From Pseudomonadota bacterium (lineage in GTDB: Bacteria; Pseudomonadota; Gammaproteobacteria; Pseudomonadales; Moraxellaceae), in assembly GCA_023393635.1 (NCBI GenBank), contig JAEWKT010000011.1, forward strand, positions 1 through 64,000: 64,000 nucleotides of DNA, in the 5' to 3' direction. The position numbers and the translations under genes are program-made. The notes beneath the pieces are model-generated. The model was not told where the DNA came from and searched no databases. It saw only the letters and a program-made list of their open reading frames with translations. The number at the start of each line of letters is the position of its first letter. Within the stretch, counting starts at the first letter, position 1. Of this stretch, positions 62,183-64,000 are shown one piece after another.

Positions 62183-62245
62183 TTTACTATCCATGAATAT
62201 TTCTAAGTGTGTAGAAGCTCTTATGTTAGCTGAAAGTTGCTAGAT

Positions 62246-63631
62246 ATGTATAAAGTAATTTATTTTTTTACAGCACTCATAATTTTTGTTCTTCAACCTG
62301 AAAAATATAGTTTTTTTAATCATGAATATAATTTCTTTCTTAGTCTTGTTTATTTGTTTCTTGTAACAGTTTTTTTATTTCAACAAAGAATGCGAGACAA
62401 AAACTGGCTAAGGTTTGATGTGGTTTTTTTGCTTGGTTACACAATAGTTCATTTTCAAATTCCTTTTTTAGCCTCTATTGGGATTGAACCTTCAAGACCT
62501 AGTTTTGTTTGGATTAATAAAGAAGTTGTTAACTATGCGACATGGATGAGTACAGTGACTATAAGCCTATGGATGTTAGGCTATTCACTTTTTTCATCAA
62601 GAACAAAAGTTCAAAAGCAAGCCCAGAAATTCAAAGTTAATTACACCTTATTTGATCCGCTGTTAATAATTGTTTTTACGGGATTTTTAGTTACTGTAGG
62701 AAAAAACTTTTTATCTGGTGCTTATGATGTTAATAGTTGGGGTGATGGCGCAACTTATTTTTTATTGATTTTGGAAGTTTTACTGTATCTTAGGGTTATA
62801 TATTTTTTTAAAGAAATCAATTCGAACTCATCAATCAGAAATATCATTAATACCTTTCTTTCGCATAAATTATTTGTTGCTGTTATAACTACTTATACAT
62901 TACTCTTTTTCTTAACAGGTTCAAGAGGCGAAATACTTCGAATTCTATTAGTTACAGCATTTGCTTACTCAATTTATATTAAAAGTTTGTCCTTCCGCTT
63001 TATCATTATTTCAGTTCTTATAGGTTCATTTATATTTACAATTATGGGTCTTGGTAGGGGGCGAGTTGCTACTGATCTGGGTCATCAGAGTATATTACAA
63101 AGAGGGTACACTGCTTTACAGGAAACAGATAAAAGAGATAATTTTACGGAGGAGCTCGCTTCTTCAGTACGTATCCAATATAGAGCAATTGATACCGTAC
63201 CTGAAAGTCATCCATATTTATATGGGCTAACTTATGTCGGTACCATTGTAGGAGCAATACCGTTTGCAAGCGGATTTGTAATTAGCGCATTAGATATTCC
63301 ATATTGTTATAAAGGATCGGCTTCCTTTTTTACTTGCTTAGGTCAAGGAAATAACATTACTTATGGGGAAGGCTCAGAAATTCTAGCCGATATTTATATT
63401 AATTTTAGTATATATGGTGTTTTTATTATTATGTTGGCTTTTGGTGCCTTTATTGGTAAGGCAACAATTGGAGTAAAGCAGAAAAACTTTAATTACATTT
63501 TGATATATGCAATGTTACTCATAGCTGCTTTATCTATAAATAGGGGAACTATCCTTTATGCGTATAAAGATATTATTTATATATTAGTATTTCATTATAT
63601 ATTGAGTGGGCAACTAAAGTGGCGTCTTTAA
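62246..63631 (+). CDS. wzy: O-antigen/capsule polymerase candidate (Wzy)
   Basis: This 461-residue protein has about ten or more membrane helices, a large periplasmic loop (about residues 270-370, with GRGRVATDLGHQS and GSASFFTCLGQGN), and a cytoplasmic C-terminus. That layout, with no other polymerase in view, suggests Wzy, which polymerises repeat units in the periplasm. Sequence conservation in this family is low, so the call rests on topology and context. ATG 62246 is preferred over the TTG at 62237. Confidence 0.7.
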   Translation: MYKVIYFFTALIIFVLQPEKYSFFNHEYNFFLSLVYLFLVTVFLFQQRMRDKNWLRFDVVFLLGYTIVHFQIPFLASIGIEPSRPSFVWINKEVVNYATWMSTVTISLWMLGYSLFSSRTKVQKQAQKFKVNYTLFDPLLIIVFTGFLVTVGKNFLSGAYDVNSWGDGATYFLLILEVLLYLRVIYFFKEINSNSSIRNIINTFLSHKLFVAVITTYTLLFFLTGSRGEILRILLVTAFAYSIYIKSLSFRFIIISVLIGSFIFTIMGLGRGRVATDLGHQSILQRGYTALQETDKRDNFTEELASSVRIQYRAIDTVPESHPYLYGLTYVGTIVGAIPFASGFVISALDIPYCYKGSASFFTCLGQGNNITYGEGSEILADIYINFSIYGVFIIMLAFGAFIGKATIGVKQKNFNYILIYAMLLIAALSINRGTILYAYKDIIYILVFHYILSGQLKWRL

Positions 63632-63815
63632 ACAGATTGTTTTTGTAAGGTAAATATGAATCCTTTAATAAGGTATATATTTATTCATGATGACATATAT
63701 TGTTAGGTATATTAAATTTATAGCTATTTAACAGCATGAGTATAAATCTATAACCTGAACTTTAAAGAACTTTACTGGTATTAGAGGGGAAAAAATCTTC
63801 TAATAGGAATAATAT

Positions 63816-64000
63816 ATGAGAAAAATCTTTATTACAATTGGTAAGTTAGATCGAGGTGGAGCAGAAATGCGTACCTTGAGGCTCATCAATGATCTTAATA
63901 GAATACAAGCTAAAGCAAAATATTATATTTATGTTGTTTCTGGGGAAGTAGGAGAATTAACACCTGAATTCTTAACACAGTCTAATTTAGAAATTATTTA
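63816..64000 (+). CDS. GT-B glycosyltransferase, 5' part only
   Basis: The frame from ATG 63816 runs off the window end with 61 residues visible. The start MRKIFITIGKLDRGGAEMRTLRL contains the Rossmann-like G-x-L-x-x-GGAE pattern typical of family 4 (group 1) glycosyltransferases, where the strand and Gly-Gly-Ala-Glu loop form the acceptor site. AGGA (63804-63807) precedes the start. It probably adds a capsule sugar. About 180 noncoding bases separate it from the polymerase gene. Confidence 0.75.
   Translation, partial: MRKIFITIGKLDRGGAEMRTLRLINDLNRIQAKAKYYIYVVSGEVGELTPEFLTQSNLEII

Noticed and set aside
1..64000. tRNA, rRNA, CRISPR or prophage elements
   Set aside because: I saw no cloverleaf-like gene, rRNA stretch, regularly spaced repeats or phage structural genes.

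Overview
The window is chromosomal DNA of a gamma-proteobacterium of the family Moraxellaceae, Acinetobacter-like. The evidence is gene order and protein character: the dcw-cluster end murG-murC-ddl-ftsQ-ftsA-ftsZ-lpxC followed by a dciA/M23 pair, an active exonuclease III/Crc-type gene divergent from pyrE, a DcaP-type porin, a CrbS/CrbR-type acetate locus and a wza-wzb-wzc capsule locus. I cannot name the genus; Alkanindiges or a relative is as possible as Acinetobacter. There are no rRNA or tRNA genes, CRISPR arrays or prophages.

Layout. 1-0.9 kb: tail of an insertion-sequence transposase, a YffB-type reductase, and an unannotated small RNA with many GGA motifs behind a GacA-box-like sequence (Rsm/Csr type). 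0.9-4.6 kb: xthA/crc, pyrE, gshB and an overlapping PhyH-type dioxygenase. 4.8-13.2 kb: peptidoglycan precursor, division and lipid A genes. 13.3-14.7 kb: dciA and an M23 peptidase. 15-20.2 kb: pyruvate dehydrogenase E1 and E2, and a cysteine-cluster protein. 20.3-26 kb: guaB, glmM, pdxH, recJ. 26.1-28 kb: two tandem outer-membrane barrel genes. 28.3-37.4 kb: prfB with its programmed frameshift, a membrane SRPBCC protein, an ArsR/old-yellow-enzyme pair, waaA, an Ada-like/AlkB DNA-alkylation repair operon with the remnant of a third gene between them, an SDR reductase and rsmE. 37.4-40 kb: MscS channel and DcaP-like porin.

40.2-50.3 kb is an acetate-use island: acs, a LuxR-type response regulator, an unrecognised gene, a giant SSF-histidine kinase-receiver sensor, and yjcH-actP. 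A short TTTGGYCTAR motif recurs in three of its upstream regions, suggesting one regulon.

50.6-64 kb is the start of a capsule (Wzx/Wzy-type) locus: export genes wza-wzb-wzc, a large inverted repeat, UDP-HexNAc dehydrogenase and epimerase genes, then a visibly AT-rich strain-specific part with flippase, acyltransferase, an ATP-grasp / polysaccharide (de)acetylase / ATP-grasp cassette, a polymerase candidate and the start of a glycosyltransferase. The two ATP-grasp genes beside uronic-acid sugar genes suggest amide decoration of the capsule.

The strongest leads are the Rsm-like RNA, the ATP-grasp/deacetylase capsule cassette, the shared acetate-regulon motif, and the relic oxygenase gene inside the alkylation-repair operon.
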